From DATBFX01 sp036558305 (GTDB lineage: Bacteria; Chloroflexota; Chloroflexia; Thermomicrobiales; UBA6265): 24,612 nt of DNA. The DNA lies in NCBI GenBank assembly GCA_036558305.1, contig DATBFX010000525.1, forward strand, positions 1-24,612, read 5' to 3'. Both the position numbers and the translations under genes were made by a program. Position 1 is the stretch's first letter. Each line of letters begins with the position of its first letter. Positions 1-7,361 of the stretch are shown in pieces. The notes beneath the pieces were generated by a model. The model was not told the origin of the DNA and did no database searches. It was given only the letters and a program-made list of their open reading frames with translations.

Positions 1-2405
1 GGATCGACCGCTGGGTCGCCAGGGTGGACGTCATCACCTTCTACCTGCCCTGGTATGCGCACCTGGGCGAGGCCCTGCGCCACCTCGACGTACCGGGGTG
101 GAATCCCTTCGTCTTCAGCGGCACGCCGTTCGCCGGCGATCCCCAATCGGGGTGGGCCTACCTGCCGGCGATGTTCGCCTTCACGCTCTTCTCCCCGATT
201 CCGGCGATGAAGGTCTTCGCGATCATCCACCTCCTCGTCGGCGGGCTCAGCACCTACGCTTTGGCGCGCGTCCTCGGCATGGGCACCACGCCGGCGCTGG
301 TCGCCGGCACCGCCTTCGCCTTCGGTCCCTTCCTGACGCACAACACGACGTGCTGCACCATCATGTCGCAGATCGCGCCGTGGGTCCCGCTCGCCTTCCT
401 CGGCGTCGAGCTGAGTCTGCGGGCGCAAACGTGGACCGGCCGCGGCCTCGCCTGGTGGCTGACCGGTCTTGCCATCAGCCAGATGCTGGCGGGGTGGATC
501 GGGCAGGGGGCGTACAACGGCGTGCTCGCCGTCGGGAGTTACCTGGCGTATCGGACGCTGATCGACGGCCCTCACCCCCCGGCCCCCTCTCCCGACCGCG
601 GGCGAGGGGGAGCGCGCCGCGTCGTCTCCCCTCTCCCTCGGAAGGGAGAGGGGCTGGGGGTGAGGGCTGGGCAGGCACTCATCCACGCCGCCGGCATCTT
701 CGGCTTCGGGTTCCTGCTCGGTGCCGCGGGGGTCTTGATCCGGCTCGACGTCAATTCGGCGACGAACCTGGCGGGGGGCGCCTACGACGAGGTGACCGAC
801 CGCGGGACGCCGCCGTGGGACGTGCTCGGCATGCTCGGGCGCATCCTCAGTCTCGACAACAGCAATCTCAAGTTCTACCTGGGTGGTGCCACGTTTGCAC
901 TGGCGATCCTGGCGCCGCTCATCGCGCGTCGCCGCTACGCGGTGCCCTATTTCGCCGTCTATACGGCCGTGATCCTGACGCTGACGCTGAAGACGACACC
1001 CCTCCACCGCCTCTTCTACCTGCTCCCGGAGTACCGGTCGCTGCACGAGCACTCCGCCTACCGCATCGTCGGTCTGCTCTGGGTGGGACCGGCGATCCTG
1101 GCGGGGGCGACGGTCGCCTGCTGGACGCAACGGGCGCACCGCCCGTGGGCGATCGCGGCCGCGGCGGCACCGCTTCTGGTGGTCATCTCGATCCGGGACG
1201 CGCTGGGCGACGGCAGCGGGACGATCCACGACCGGACGGTCTGGGTGGTCGCGGCGGTCTCCGGTCTGCTCGCCCTCGCCGCCGTGCTGTCCCAACCGCG
1301 GGTGCGGGCGCGGTTGCCGGGCGACGTGCCGCTCGGCTCGGTGCTCTCCGTCCTACTCCTGGCACTCGTCGTCTGGGATCCGACGGGGCATCTGGTGGCT
1401 GACACGATCGGCGCGCACGGGGCGGGTACCTCGCTCCGCGCCAAAATGGAACTCCTCGCCGGTACGACCGACCCCGGCGGCGCGGGCGAGTTTCTTCAGG
1501 CACGGATGCGTCAGGGAGAGACGTTCCGCTACTTCGGGTACGACGGTGCCGGGTTGCGGACGGCGGACCAGGACGGGTTGACCTACCACGCCCGCCGGCT
1601 CGACCCGCTCATCGAGCGCCTCCTCGTCAGCGCCCGCGGGATGCGCCTCGGGCTCCAGGACGTCCAGGGCTACAACCCGATCCAGTTGGCGCGGTACGTG
1701 ACGACGATCGCGGCGATCAACGGCGGTGTCCGTCAGGACTACCACGATGCCAACATCCTCCCGAGCGGCGTCAACTCCTCGCTGCTCGACCTCCTCAACG
1801 TCCGCTACGTCGTGATCCCGAACGACGTGCCTGCCGACCGCTCGCGCCCCGACCTCTCCTCCCTCGTCGGCGCGACCCGCGAGGTTTTCCGCAACGACCG
1901 GATCCGGGTGCTGGAGCGTCCGTCGGCCCTGCCGCGCGCCTGGATCGTCCACGATGCCCGCCAGGTTGAACCCGGGGCGTCGCTCGATCTGCTGGCGACC
2001 GGAGGGATCGATCCCCGCACCACCGCGCTGCTGGAGGGCTCACCCCCTCCCCTCGCCGAACCGGCGGACGCCGCGGCCGACGCGGTCACGGTCACGCGCG
2101 CCGAGGCAGACACCATCCGTCTCGATGCCCGGACCGACGCCGACGGACTGCTGGTGATCAGCGAGGTCTACGACGCGGGGTGGCACGCCTACGTCGACGG
2201 CAAGCGCGTTCCTATCTACGCCGCCGACCACGTCCTGCGCGCCGTCCCCCTCCCGGCCGGTAGTCACGTCGTCGAGGTGCGCTACGAACCGGCCTCGTTG
2301 CGGATCGGGTTGTGGCTGACGGGAGCAGGGATCGTCGCCGGTCTGGTGCTGCTCGGTCTCGCCGGGTGGCAGCGGTGGACGGCCCGGCGGAGCGCGCACG
2401 TATAA
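1..2405 (+). CDS. YfhO-family multi-pass membrane protein, 5' end missing
   Basis: The reading frame is open from base 3, and a GTG at 24 is only an internal candidate start. YfhO-type proteins have an extra N-terminal membrane region, so the true start probably lies upstream of the window. The visible part has the family pattern: D-V-I-T-F-Y-L-P-W then WNPFVFSGTPFAGDPQSGW near residues 27-45, many hydrophobic segments, and a C-terminal extracytoplasmic domain (GWHAYVDGKRVPIYAADH) followed by a last membrane helix and a basic tail. YfhO relatives are polytopic envelope proteins implicated in glycosylation of surface polymers. The catalytic role of this one cannot be read from sequence. Residues about 181-216 (Pro/Arg/Gly rich) are encoded by an inserted palindromic repeat and interrupt a hydrophobic region. 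The gene ends in TAA overlapping a possible promoter for the next gene. Confidence 0.85.
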   Translation, partial: IDRWVARVDVITFYLPWYAHLGEALRHLDVPGWNPFVFSGTPFAGDPQSGWAYLPAMFAFTLFSPIPAMKVFAIIHLLVGGLSTYALARVLGMGTTPALVAGTAFAFGPFLTHNTTCCTIMSQIAPWVPLAFLGVELSLRAQTWTGRGLAWWLTGLAISQMLAGWIGQGAYNGVLAVGSYLAYRTLIDGPHPPAPSPDRGRGGARRVVSPLPRKGEGLGVRAGQALIHAAGIFGFGFLLGAAGVLIRLDVNSATNLAGGAYDEVTDRGTPPWDVLGMLGRILSLDNSNLKFYLGGATFALAILAPLIARRRYAVPYFAVYTAVILTLTLKTTPLHRLFYLLPEYRSLHEHSAYRIVGLLWVGPAILAGATVACWTQRAHRPWAIAAAAAPLLVVISIRDALGDGSGTIHDRTVWVVAAVSGLLALAAVLSQPRVRARLPGDVPLGSVLSVLLLALVVWDPTGHLVADTIGAHGAGTSLRAKMELLAGTTDPGGAGEFLQARMRQGETFRYFGYDGAGLRTADQDGLTYHARRLDPLIERLLVSARGMRLGLQDVQGYNPIQLARYVTTIAAINGGVRQDYHDANILPSGVNSSLLDLLNVRYVVIPNDVPADRSRPDLSSLVGATREVFRNDRIRVLERPSALPRAWIVHDARQVEPGASLDLLATGGIDPRTTALLEGSPPPLAEPADAAADAVTVTRAEADTIRLDARTDADGLLVISEVYDAGWHAYVDGKRVPIYAADHVLRAVPLPAGSHVVEVRYEPASLRIGLWLTGAGIVAGLVLLGLAGWQRWTARRSAHV
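568..667. repeat. Palindromic repeat element carried in frame inside the YfhO-like gene
   Basis: Outer arms CCCTCACCCCCCGGCCCC (from 569) and GGGGCTGGGGGTGAGGG (to 666) are near-perfect inverted repeats, continued inward by CTCTCCC/GGGAGAG. A second internal hairpin (CTCTCCCT CGGA AGGGAGAG) lies in the right half. Such C-rich/G-rich palindromes are usually intergenic. Here no stop codon is introduced, so the element is translated into a proline- and arginine-rich stretch. It resembles REP or MITE-like dispersed repeats seen in many GC-rich genomes; copy number elsewhere cannot be judged from the window. Confidence 0.85.
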
Positions 2406-2413
2406 TCCCGGTC
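2401..2413 (+). promoter_or_regulatory. Consensus TATAAT -10 element directly upstream of an ATG
   Basis: A perfect TATAAT occupies 2401-2406 and shares bases with the TAA stop of the upstream gene. With normal -10 to start-site spacing, transcription would begin at about 2413, next to the ATG at 2414, giving a leaderless or nearly leaderless mRNA. No Shine-Dalgarno sequence is visible and the -35 match is poor (TGGACG near 2376). The hexamer stands out strongly in this GC-rich setting. Confidence 0.45.
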
Positions 2414-3103
2414 ATGTCGGTCGGTACGCACCAAACGCCACTGACGAGGGTTCGCCGCACGTCGTTGCCGCGGGCACACCCGCGTGTCCTGCGCCGACCG
2501 GCCGGCTCCGCGCGCAACGGGACGGCGCAGACTCGCATCCTGGCGATCGCCGCCGTCGCCCTCTTGGCGCTGGTCCTGGTGCACGAGGCGACGGGGCTCA
2601 ACCGGATGCAGACCAACCCCGTGATCGGCAGCGACTACGTCAAGATCGCGCAGTACGTGGCGGCGCGCCACAAACCGGGCGAGCCGGTGTTCGTTTCGAT
2701 CCCGACCCAGGCCTACCTGGCGCTGGGGAGCCGCGACGACCTGATCTTCATCTCCAGCCCGCTCGATCGGGCGCGCGCCCAACGCTATTCGCGGTTGACG
2801 AGCGACGGTCGCTACGTCGACTACTGGACGGGCGTCCGCTCGATCGTCTCGACCGGACAGCTTTGCCAGGCGCTCCTCAGTTCGCCGGATCTGTGGATGC
2901 TCGTCGACGGCGCCCGCCTCAACGCCGATTGGGCGTACCTCGGCGACATGGCCACGGTGATCAACGGCCTCACCTACATCCGCTACTACGACAGGAGTGG
3001 CGCGATGGTCCGCCGCCTCTCGCCGGTCCCCTCCCGCGATCCGATCGCCGAGAAACTCTGCGCGCAGGCGATGGCGCAGGAAGGACTGTCGCTGGGATCG
3101 TGA
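2414..3103 (+). CDS. Single-pass protein resembling the C-terminal extracytoplasmic domain of GT39/ArnT-like glycosyltransferases
   Basis: The product is 229 residues: a basic cytoplasmic N-terminus, one membrane helix (about residues 43-58, ILAIAAVALLALVLVHEA), then a soluble domain. The soluble part (SDYVKIAQYVAARHKPGEP, later a WMLVDGARL motif) looks like the tail that follows the last helix of PMT/ArnT-type lipid-linked glycosyltransferases. The multi-helix catalytic portion is absent. The frame stays open upstream to about 2312 inside the YfhO-like gene, but the ATG at 2414 fits the TATAAT just before it. It may be a decayed or split glycosyltransferase, or an independent accessory subunit. 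The family match is by eye; a catalytic function is unlikely. Confidence 0.55.
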   Translation: MSVGTHQTPLTRVRRTSLPRAHPRVLRRPAGSARNGTAQTRILAIAAVALLALVLVHEATGLNRMQTNPVIGSDYVKIAQYVAARHKPGEPVFVSIPTQAYLALGSRDDLIFISSPLDRARAQRYSRLTSDGRYVDYWTGVRSIVSTGQLCQALLSSPDLWMLVDGARLNADWAYLGDMATVINGLTYIRYYDRSGAMVRRLSPVPSRDPIAEKLCAQAMAQEGLSLGS

Positions 3104-3120
3104 CCGCCGCGCCGGTCGGA

Positions 3121-3139
3121 GGCACGCGTCCTGCGTGCC
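3121..3139. other. Hairpin after the GT39-like ORF
   Basis: GGCACGC and GCGTGCC form a perfect 7-bp stem with a 5-nt loop, 17 nt after the stop codon. There is no T-run, so it is at best a weak or Rho-assisted termination or mRNA-end structure. Confidence 0.35.
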
Positions 3140-3244
3140 AGGGCTGGGCGCGCGCGGTGCACCGCGGCGGACATCGATCCGGAACGGATTCCGGAACGCG
3201 CGTTCGAGGTTTACCCGGCCGATCGGGTGTGACGTCCTGACACC

Positions 3245-3273
3245 TTGACGTCTGCGGAGATGCAAGGGAGAAT
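3245..3273 (+). promoter_or_regulatory. Possible sigma-70-type promoter for the Tat/LPSTG gene
   Basis: TTGACG (3245-3250) and GAGAAT (3268-3273) are separated by exactly 17 bp. A start site near 3280 would give a leader of about 105 nt that includes the hairpin at 3324-3347. Two GACGTC hexamers lie at or just upstream of the -35 region and could be an operator. This is pattern-based only. Confidence 0.35.
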
Positions 3274-3323
3274 GGCTCCCGACGGCGCTCGTACCGGCCT
3301 GGGGGGGGCGTCCGTACTTGCAT

Positions 3324-3347
3324 TTACTTGCCATTCGTGGTAAGTAA
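3324..3347. promoter_or_regulatory. AT-rich 24-bp palindrome with TTCG loop upstream of the Tat/LPSTG gene
   Basis: TTACTTGCCA, TTCG, TGGTAAGTAA: ten paired positions with one G-T wobble, closed by a TTCG tetraloop in the RNA. It lies 37 nt before the GTG start and 25 nt before the AAGGGAG ribosome-binding site. It could be a regulator operator in DNA or a leader hairpin in RNA. Its AT content is far above its surroundings. Confidence 0.5.
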
Positions 3348-3384
3348 GCAGTGCGTCACGGGTTGGGAAGAGAAGGGAGCTGGA

Positions 3385-3708
3385 GTGGCACGAAACGATC
3401 TGATCGAGGCCTACCAGAACGGCAGGATTAGCCGGCGGGCGTTCGTCCGCGGAATGATGGCCCTCGGCGTTTCCGCGTCGGTGGCGGTCAGCCTCGCAGA
3501 AGGCGTGCGGGCCGCGCCGGGTGCGGGCAACAGGCGAAGTTTGCGGGACGACGCCTACGACGACGTCTACGAGTTGCCAAGCACCGGTGTCGGCGACTCC
3601 GGATCCGGTGACTCGTGGGTCAAGCCACTGGCGGTCCTTGGTGCCGGTGCCGCGCTCGTGGCCGGCGGCCTGCGACGGCTCAAGGGCGATCCGACCACCG
3701 CGGAGTAA
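3385..3708 (+). CDS. Small Tat-exported protein with LPSTG-type C-terminal sorting signal
   Basis: GTG at 3385 is chosen because AAGGGAG (3374-3380) lies just upstream; a start at 3328 in the same frame has no ribosome-binding site and would sit in the palindrome. The 107-residue product begins with a hydrophilic stretch, then a twin-arginine signal (ISRRAFVRGMMALGVSASVA) ending near VRAAPG. Only about 30 residues of Asp/Arg/Tyr-rich sequence follow before LPSTG, a short Gly/Ser/Asp linker, a hydrophobic helix (PLAVLGAGAALVAGGL) and a basic RRLK tail, the tripartite layout of a sortase substrate. The mature exported chain would therefore be a short peptide attached to the envelope or held by the helix. 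No sortase gene is in the window. Neighbours make surface glycan, so a cell-surface role is inferred. It is not similar to anything I can name. Confidence 0.75.
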   Translation: MARNDLIEAYQNGRISRRAFVRGMMALGVSASVAVSLAEGVRAAPGAGNRRSLRDDAYDDVYELPSTGVGDSGSGDSWVKPLAVLGAGAALVAGGLRRLKGDPTTAE

Positions 3709-3760
3709 CGTGTCCGTGCGGGCGCGTGCCGCGGGATCGTGACACGGCCGAGGTTCATCG

Positions 3761-3793
3761 CGAGGCGGGTAGTCCCTGAGGGCTCCCGCCTCG
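3761..3793. terminator. Strong stem-loop between the LPSTG gene and the GT2 gene
   Basis: CGAGGCGGG (3761-3769) pairs perfectly with CCCGCCTCG (3785-3793). The interior continues as AG-CCC/GGG-CT with one bulged T, leaving a TGA loop. The downstream strand reads TTGGCCTGTTT, only a loose T-rich tract. It is a likely terminator for the LPSTG gene, or an attenuator ahead of the glycan genes. Confidence 0.5.
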
Positions 3794-3818
3794 TTGGCCT
3801 GTTTGACGTATCTTCGTT

Positions 3819-4763
3819 TTGCACGGATTCGGATGGAATCCCGCGTTGGGTGAGCTTTCGTCGCTCGCGGAGTCCGCGGTCGCGTCCTACCTCGACGATC
3901 CGCTGGCGCACCCACTCGTGCAGCGGGACCGCCGGCTCGGCCGGCAATCGTCGGTGCTCGCAATCGTCCCCCACTTCCAGTGCGAAGCCTGGTTGGGCGA
4001 CTGCCTGGATTCCCTGGTCCGGCAAACGCGTCCGCTCGACGCGATCGTCGTCGTCGACGATGCCTCCGGCTCCCCTCCGGTCGCGATCGTTCGTGCCTTT
4101 CCCCAGGTGACGCTGCTTGCCTCCACCGAAAACGTCGGTCCCTATCGCCTCTCGCAGGAGGTGATCGCCAACACCGGCTACGACGCCTACCTCTTTCAGG
4201 ACGCGGACGATTGGTCGGCGCCGACGCGGCTGGCATCGCTCCTGGCGGAGGCGGAGCGTTCGGGGGCGGAGATGGTCGGCTGCCAGGCGTATCGCCTGAT
4301 CAGCGCCGAGGGCGAAGTCGTGCCGCTCACCTATCCCCTCGACGTCAACGCGACGTTGGAGACGTCGGCGTCGAGGCACGCGCTGATGCACCCCAGCTCG
4401 ATCGTCTCGCGCGACCTGGTGATGCGCCTCGGCGGTTATGCCACCGGGCTCAAATTCGGCGCCGACACCGAGTTCGAGCGCCGTGCCAGCTACGTCGCGC
4501 GCATCGTCAACATCCCCGACTTTGCCTACGTCGTCCGGAACCGGGCGGGCTCCCTCACCTCCAGCGCCGAGACCGGTTTGTGGTCGGACTCGCGGCGGGC
4601 CGTGCGCCAGATCCAGTTGGCGCGGTTTCGAGAAAACGCCGACCGGGTGGCCGCGGGCGCCGAACCGATCCTGACGCCGATCGCGGTGGCCGACCCGATC
4701 CCGTTGACCTACGTCGCCGGGCCGCGGCTGGCATCGGCGGCGGGCGGAGTCTGGCCGGCATGA
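3819..4763 (+). CDS. Family 2 glycosyltransferase
   Basis: GT-A fold transferase that would move a sugar from a nucleotide-sugar donor to a glycan acceptor in the cytoplasm. Seen directly: VLAIVPHFQCEAWLGDCLDSL as the start of the fold, VVVDDAS as the nucleotide-binding strand, LFQDADDW as the DXD-type metal site, and the later HPSSIVSRDLVMRLGGY acceptor-side block. There are no membrane helices. Length 314 residues from a TTG at 3819. The start is uncertain: there is no ribosome-binding site, and in-frame TTG 3846 or GTG 3918 would still keep the whole catalytic domain, which begins near residue 45. A TTGACG at 3803 could be a -35 element. The stop overlaps the next start (ATGA), so the two products are translationally coupled. 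Sugar specificity is unknown. Confidence 0.85.
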   Translation: MHGFGWNPALGELSSLAESAVASYLDDPLAHPLVQRDRRLGRQSSVLAIVPHFQCEAWLGDCLDSLVRQTRPLDAIVVVDDASGSPPVAIVRAFPQVTLLASTENVGPYRLSQEVIANTGYDAYLFQDADDWSAPTRLASLLAEAERSGAEMVGCQAYRLISAEGEVVPLTYPLDVNATLETSASRHALMHPSSIVSRDLVMRLGGYATGLKFGADTEFERRASYVARIVNIPDFAYVVRNRAGSLTSSAETGLWSDSRRAVRQIQLARFRENADRVAAGAEPILTPIAVADPIPLTYVAGPRLASAAGGVWPA

Positions 4764-5848
4764 GATTCGGTCTCCCGACCGCGGCCGAGCCCGTGGTTCC
4801 GCCCGATCTTCTGGCCGAAACGCGGGGGCGTGAGCGCGGCGGGACCGGCGGATTCGGCGGCTCGCCGCGACCGGTCTTCGTGCTCGGTGCGCTCCGCTCG
4901 GGCGCGAGTCTCCTCACCTTGAGCCTTGGCCAACACCCCAACCTGCTGCCGGTCCTGGAAACCAATTGGTTCGAGCGATTCGGGATCGGACTCCAGCAAT
5001 CGTTTGCCCAGGGACTGCGCCATCGCAACCGATCCCAGTTGGACGTCGCGGGGATCGAGATCGAGGACTTCTTCGCACACTTCGGCGTGGCGATCGCTGG
5101 CATGATGCTGCGGTCGGTCGTTGTCGACGCGGGCGCGTCCGACGGTGCCGCGGCGAATCCTTACTGGCCCACCCGCTGGGTCGACGGGACGCCGAGCAAT
5201 TGCTTCGCGGTCTTCGTTCTCCGCCGCCTTTTCCCGGAGGCGCGATTCGTCCACGTCGTTCGCGATCTGGACGACGCGGTCGACGCGCTCACGACCGACA
5301 AGACGCGGCGCCTCTACCGGTCGCGTTATATGCGACTCACCGCAGAGCAGGCGTATCGGCATTGGCTCGACACGACGAGGGCGTGCCTGGATGCCGAGCG
5401 CGCGTTCGGTTCGGCCGTGGTGCTGAGGATCCGGCGCGACGACCTGATCGCCGCGCCGGAGCAAACGCTGCGGCACTGCCTCGATTTCCTCGGCGAGCCG
5501 TTCGCGCCCGCGGTGCTTCGGCCGTTCAGTTCGGTGGGCCCGGTGGAGCGTCCGCCCGAGGCGCGGGCCGAGTCGGCGCTGCGACGGGCAAAGTTGCGAA
5601 AGCTACGGGACGAGGCGGAAGCATTGAATGCCTGCCTGGCGGACGGTTCGTTGGGCACCGCCTTCCCGGAGGACGCGCTGCGGATCGCGCAGATGGAAGC
5701 GGCCTTCAGCACTCGGTGCGAACGGGGTCTGAGCGCGGTCCCGGCATCGCTGCCCGACGCCGATGCGAAACCGGGGCGCGGGTTGCCCTCCTGGGTCCCG
5801 GTCGGCCCGATGCGCACGCTGATTGACCGCAAGCGCGGCCCGCGTTAA
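4760..5848 (+). CDS. PAPS-dependent sulfotransferase family protein
   Basis: 362 residues starting at the ATG that overlaps the GT2 stop. The 5'-phosphosulfate loop is visible at residues 39-52 (VFVLGALRSGASLL, the GxxRSGTTLL pattern with Ala for Thr). WVDGTPSNC lies at 140-148, and the 3'-phosphate block RFVHVVRDLDDAV at 162-174. These are the two PAPS-binding elements of the Sulfotransfer family, which transfers sulfate from PAPS to hydroxyls or amines of glycans or other carriers. The C-terminal third is Arg/Ala-rich and charged, as in related bacterial enzymes. Coupling to the GT2 gene suggests that it sulfates the sugar added by that enzyme or the same acceptor. The substrate cannot be read from sequence. 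The change of Thr-Thr to Ala-Ser in the phosphate loop is mildly unusual. Confidence 0.8.
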   Translation: MRFGLPTAAEPVVPPDLLAETRGRERGGTGGFGGSPRPVFVLGALRSGASLLTLSLGQHPNLLPVLETNWFERFGIGLQQSFAQGLRHRNRSQLDVAGIEIEDFFAHFGVAIAGMMLRSVVVDAGASDGAAANPYWPTRWVDGTPSNCFAVFVLRRLFPEARFVHVVRDLDDAVDALTTDKTRRLYRSRYMRLTAEQAYRHWLDTTRACLDAERAFGSAVVLRIRRDDLIAAPEQTLRHCLDFLGEPFAPAVLRPFSSVGPVERPPEARAESALRRAKLRKLRDEAEALNACLADGSLGTAFPEDALRIAQMEAAFSTRCERGLSAVPASLPDADAKPGRGLPSWVPVGPMRTLIDRKRGPR

Positions 5849-5890
5849 CGTGTTGCCAGCATGGTTCGATACCAGTCAAAGGAGTTTCGA

Positions 5891-7273
5891 TTGGAGCCGC
5901 TGCTGACCGATTTGCGCGAGCGGATCGAGCGTCGTGATTGTGTCGTCGGTATCATCGGTCTGGGCTACGTCGGTCTGCCGCTCTCGGTCGAGGTGGCACG
6001 GGCCGGGCACCACGCCGTCGGCGTCGACGTCAACGAGCGGGTCGTGCAGACCCTGCGGTCGGGCGCCAGCCACATCCCCGAAGTGCCGAGCGACGACGTC
6101 TCGTCCCTCGTCCGTACCGGTCGCCTGACGGCGACGACCGACGCCGGCGAGTTGGCCCGGTGCGACGTCGTCGTCATCTGCGTGCCGACGCCGCTCAATA
6201 AGCTTAAGGACCCCGATCTCTCCTACGTCGTCCTCGCCGCCAAAGCGGTCCGGGCATCGCTGCGCAAGGGCCAGTTGGTCATCCTCGAAAGCACGACCTA
6301 TCCGGGGACGACGCGCGACATCGTCCTGCCCGTCTTGGCGGAATCGGGTCTGACCGTCGGCGAGGACTTCTTCCTCTGTTTCAGCCCGGAGCGGGTCGAT
6401 CCCGGCAATCCTCGCTGGAATACGAAGAACACGCCGAAGCTGATCGGCGGATTGACGCCGGCCTGCTCCGCGGTGGGAGCGGCGTTCTACGCGACGGTCG
6501 TCGACAAGGTCGTTCCGGTCACGAGCGCGGAGGTCGCCGAACTCGCCAAGGTCTACGAAAACACCTTCCGGATGATCAACATCGCGCTGGCGAACGAGTT
6601 GGCCCAGGTCTGCGCGCGGCTGAGATTGAACGTCTGGGAGGTGATCGAGGCGGCGGCAACCAAACCGTTCGGGTTCATGAAGTTCACGCCGGGACCGGGG
6701 TTGGGCGGTCACTGCATCCCGCTCGATCCCCACTACCTGTCGTGGAAGATGGAGAGTCTCGACTTCAAGACGCGGATGATCGAGCTGGCGAGCGAGATCA
6801 ACGGCCGGATGCCCGACTTCGTGGTCCAGTTGGTCGCCGACGCGCTCAACGACGAGGCGAAGGCGCTCCGCGGCAGCCGCATCCTCGTCCTCGGCGTCGC
6901 CTACAAGAAGGACGTCGGCGACTACCGGGAGAGCCCGGCGATCGAGATCATCCAACTGCTCGCGGAAAAGGGGGCCGAGGTCCGCTACCACGATCCCCTC
7001 TGCCCCTCGTTCGTGGACGACGGCCTGGCGTCGCTGGTTGCCTCGCCGATGCGGAGCGTTGACCTGACCGACTTCTTGCTAGCCGAAACCGACGTCGTGG
7101 TCGTCGTGACCGACCACTCGGCCATCGACTACGAGCGGATTGCCGACCGGGCGCGGCTCGTGGTCGACTGCCGCGGGGTGATGTCCAACCGCGGCGGGCG
7201 GGCGCGCGTGGTCGGATTGTCGGGACAGACGACGGGGGTTGCGGACGAACCCGTGGCGGTGGGGATTCGCTAA
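5891..7273 (+). CDS. UDP-N-acetylhexosamine 6-dehydrogenase (nucleotide sugar dehydrogenase, WbpA/WecC type)
   Basis: NAD-dependent two-step oxidation of a UDP-sugar C6 alcohol to the uronic acid. TTG at 5891 is preferred because AAAGGAG (5878-5884) sits six bases before it; the in-frame ATG at 5861 lacks such a site. The 460-residue product has the Rossmann motif GLGYVGLPL at 23-31, ESTTYPGTT, the PERVDPGN block, KPFGFMKFTPGPGLGGHCIP with the catalytic Cys at about 275, and the C-terminal domain motif VLGVAYKKDVGDYRESP. The PERxxPGN and GLGGHCIP wording fits the WbpA/WecC subgroup (UDP-GlcNAc or UDP-ManNAc) better than UDP-glucose dehydrogenases, but substrate assignment is inferred. It probably supplies the acidic sugar used by the neighbouring transferase. 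Confidence 0.9.
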   Translation: MEPLLTDLRERIERRDCVVGIIGLGYVGLPLSVEVARAGHHAVGVDVNERVVQTLRSGASHIPEVPSDDVSSLVRTGRLTATTDAGELARCDVVVICVPTPLNKLKDPDLSYVVLAAKAVRASLRKGQLVILESTTYPGTTRDIVLPVLAESGLTVGEDFFLCFSPERVDPGNPRWNTKNTPKLIGGLTPACSAVGAAFYATVVDKVVPVTSAEVAELAKVYENTFRMINIALANELAQVCARLRLNVWEVIEAAATKPFGFMKFTPGPGLGGHCIPLDPHYLSWKMESLDFKTRMIELASEINGRMPDFVVQLVADALNDEAKALRGSRILVLGVAYKKDVGDYRESPAIEIIQLLAEKGAEVRYHDPLCPSFVDDGLASLVASPMRSVDLTDFLLAETDVVVVVTDHSAIDYERIADRARLVVDCRGVMSNRGGRARVVGLSGQTTGVADEPVAVGIR

Positions 7274-7282
7274 AGGACACCC

Positions 7283-7302
7283 TCGCGCCCGATCGGGCGC
7301 GA
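7283..7302. terminator. Perfect 20-bp palindrome after the dehydrogenase gene
   Basis: TCGCGCCC, GATC, GGGCGCGA begins 10 nt after the dehydrogenase stop. It can form an 8-bp GC stem with a GATC loop. No T-run follows, so it is a possible Rho-assisted terminator or mRNA 3'-end stabiliser. Confidence 0.4.
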
Positions 7303-7361
7303 CGGCGTTCGCGCGAATGCCCGTTGACCGGGTGCCGCGTTGCGTTTCCTGGAGGTGCCCG

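Noticed and set aside
568..667. Palindrome as an intrinsic terminator
   Set aside because: It lies within an uninterrupted coding frame and has no T-run.
3510..3742. Possibility that the LPSTG tail is a PEP-CTERM/exosortase signal
   Set aside because: The motif is LPSTG with a hydrophobic helix and RRLK tail, not PEP; sortase-type fits better.
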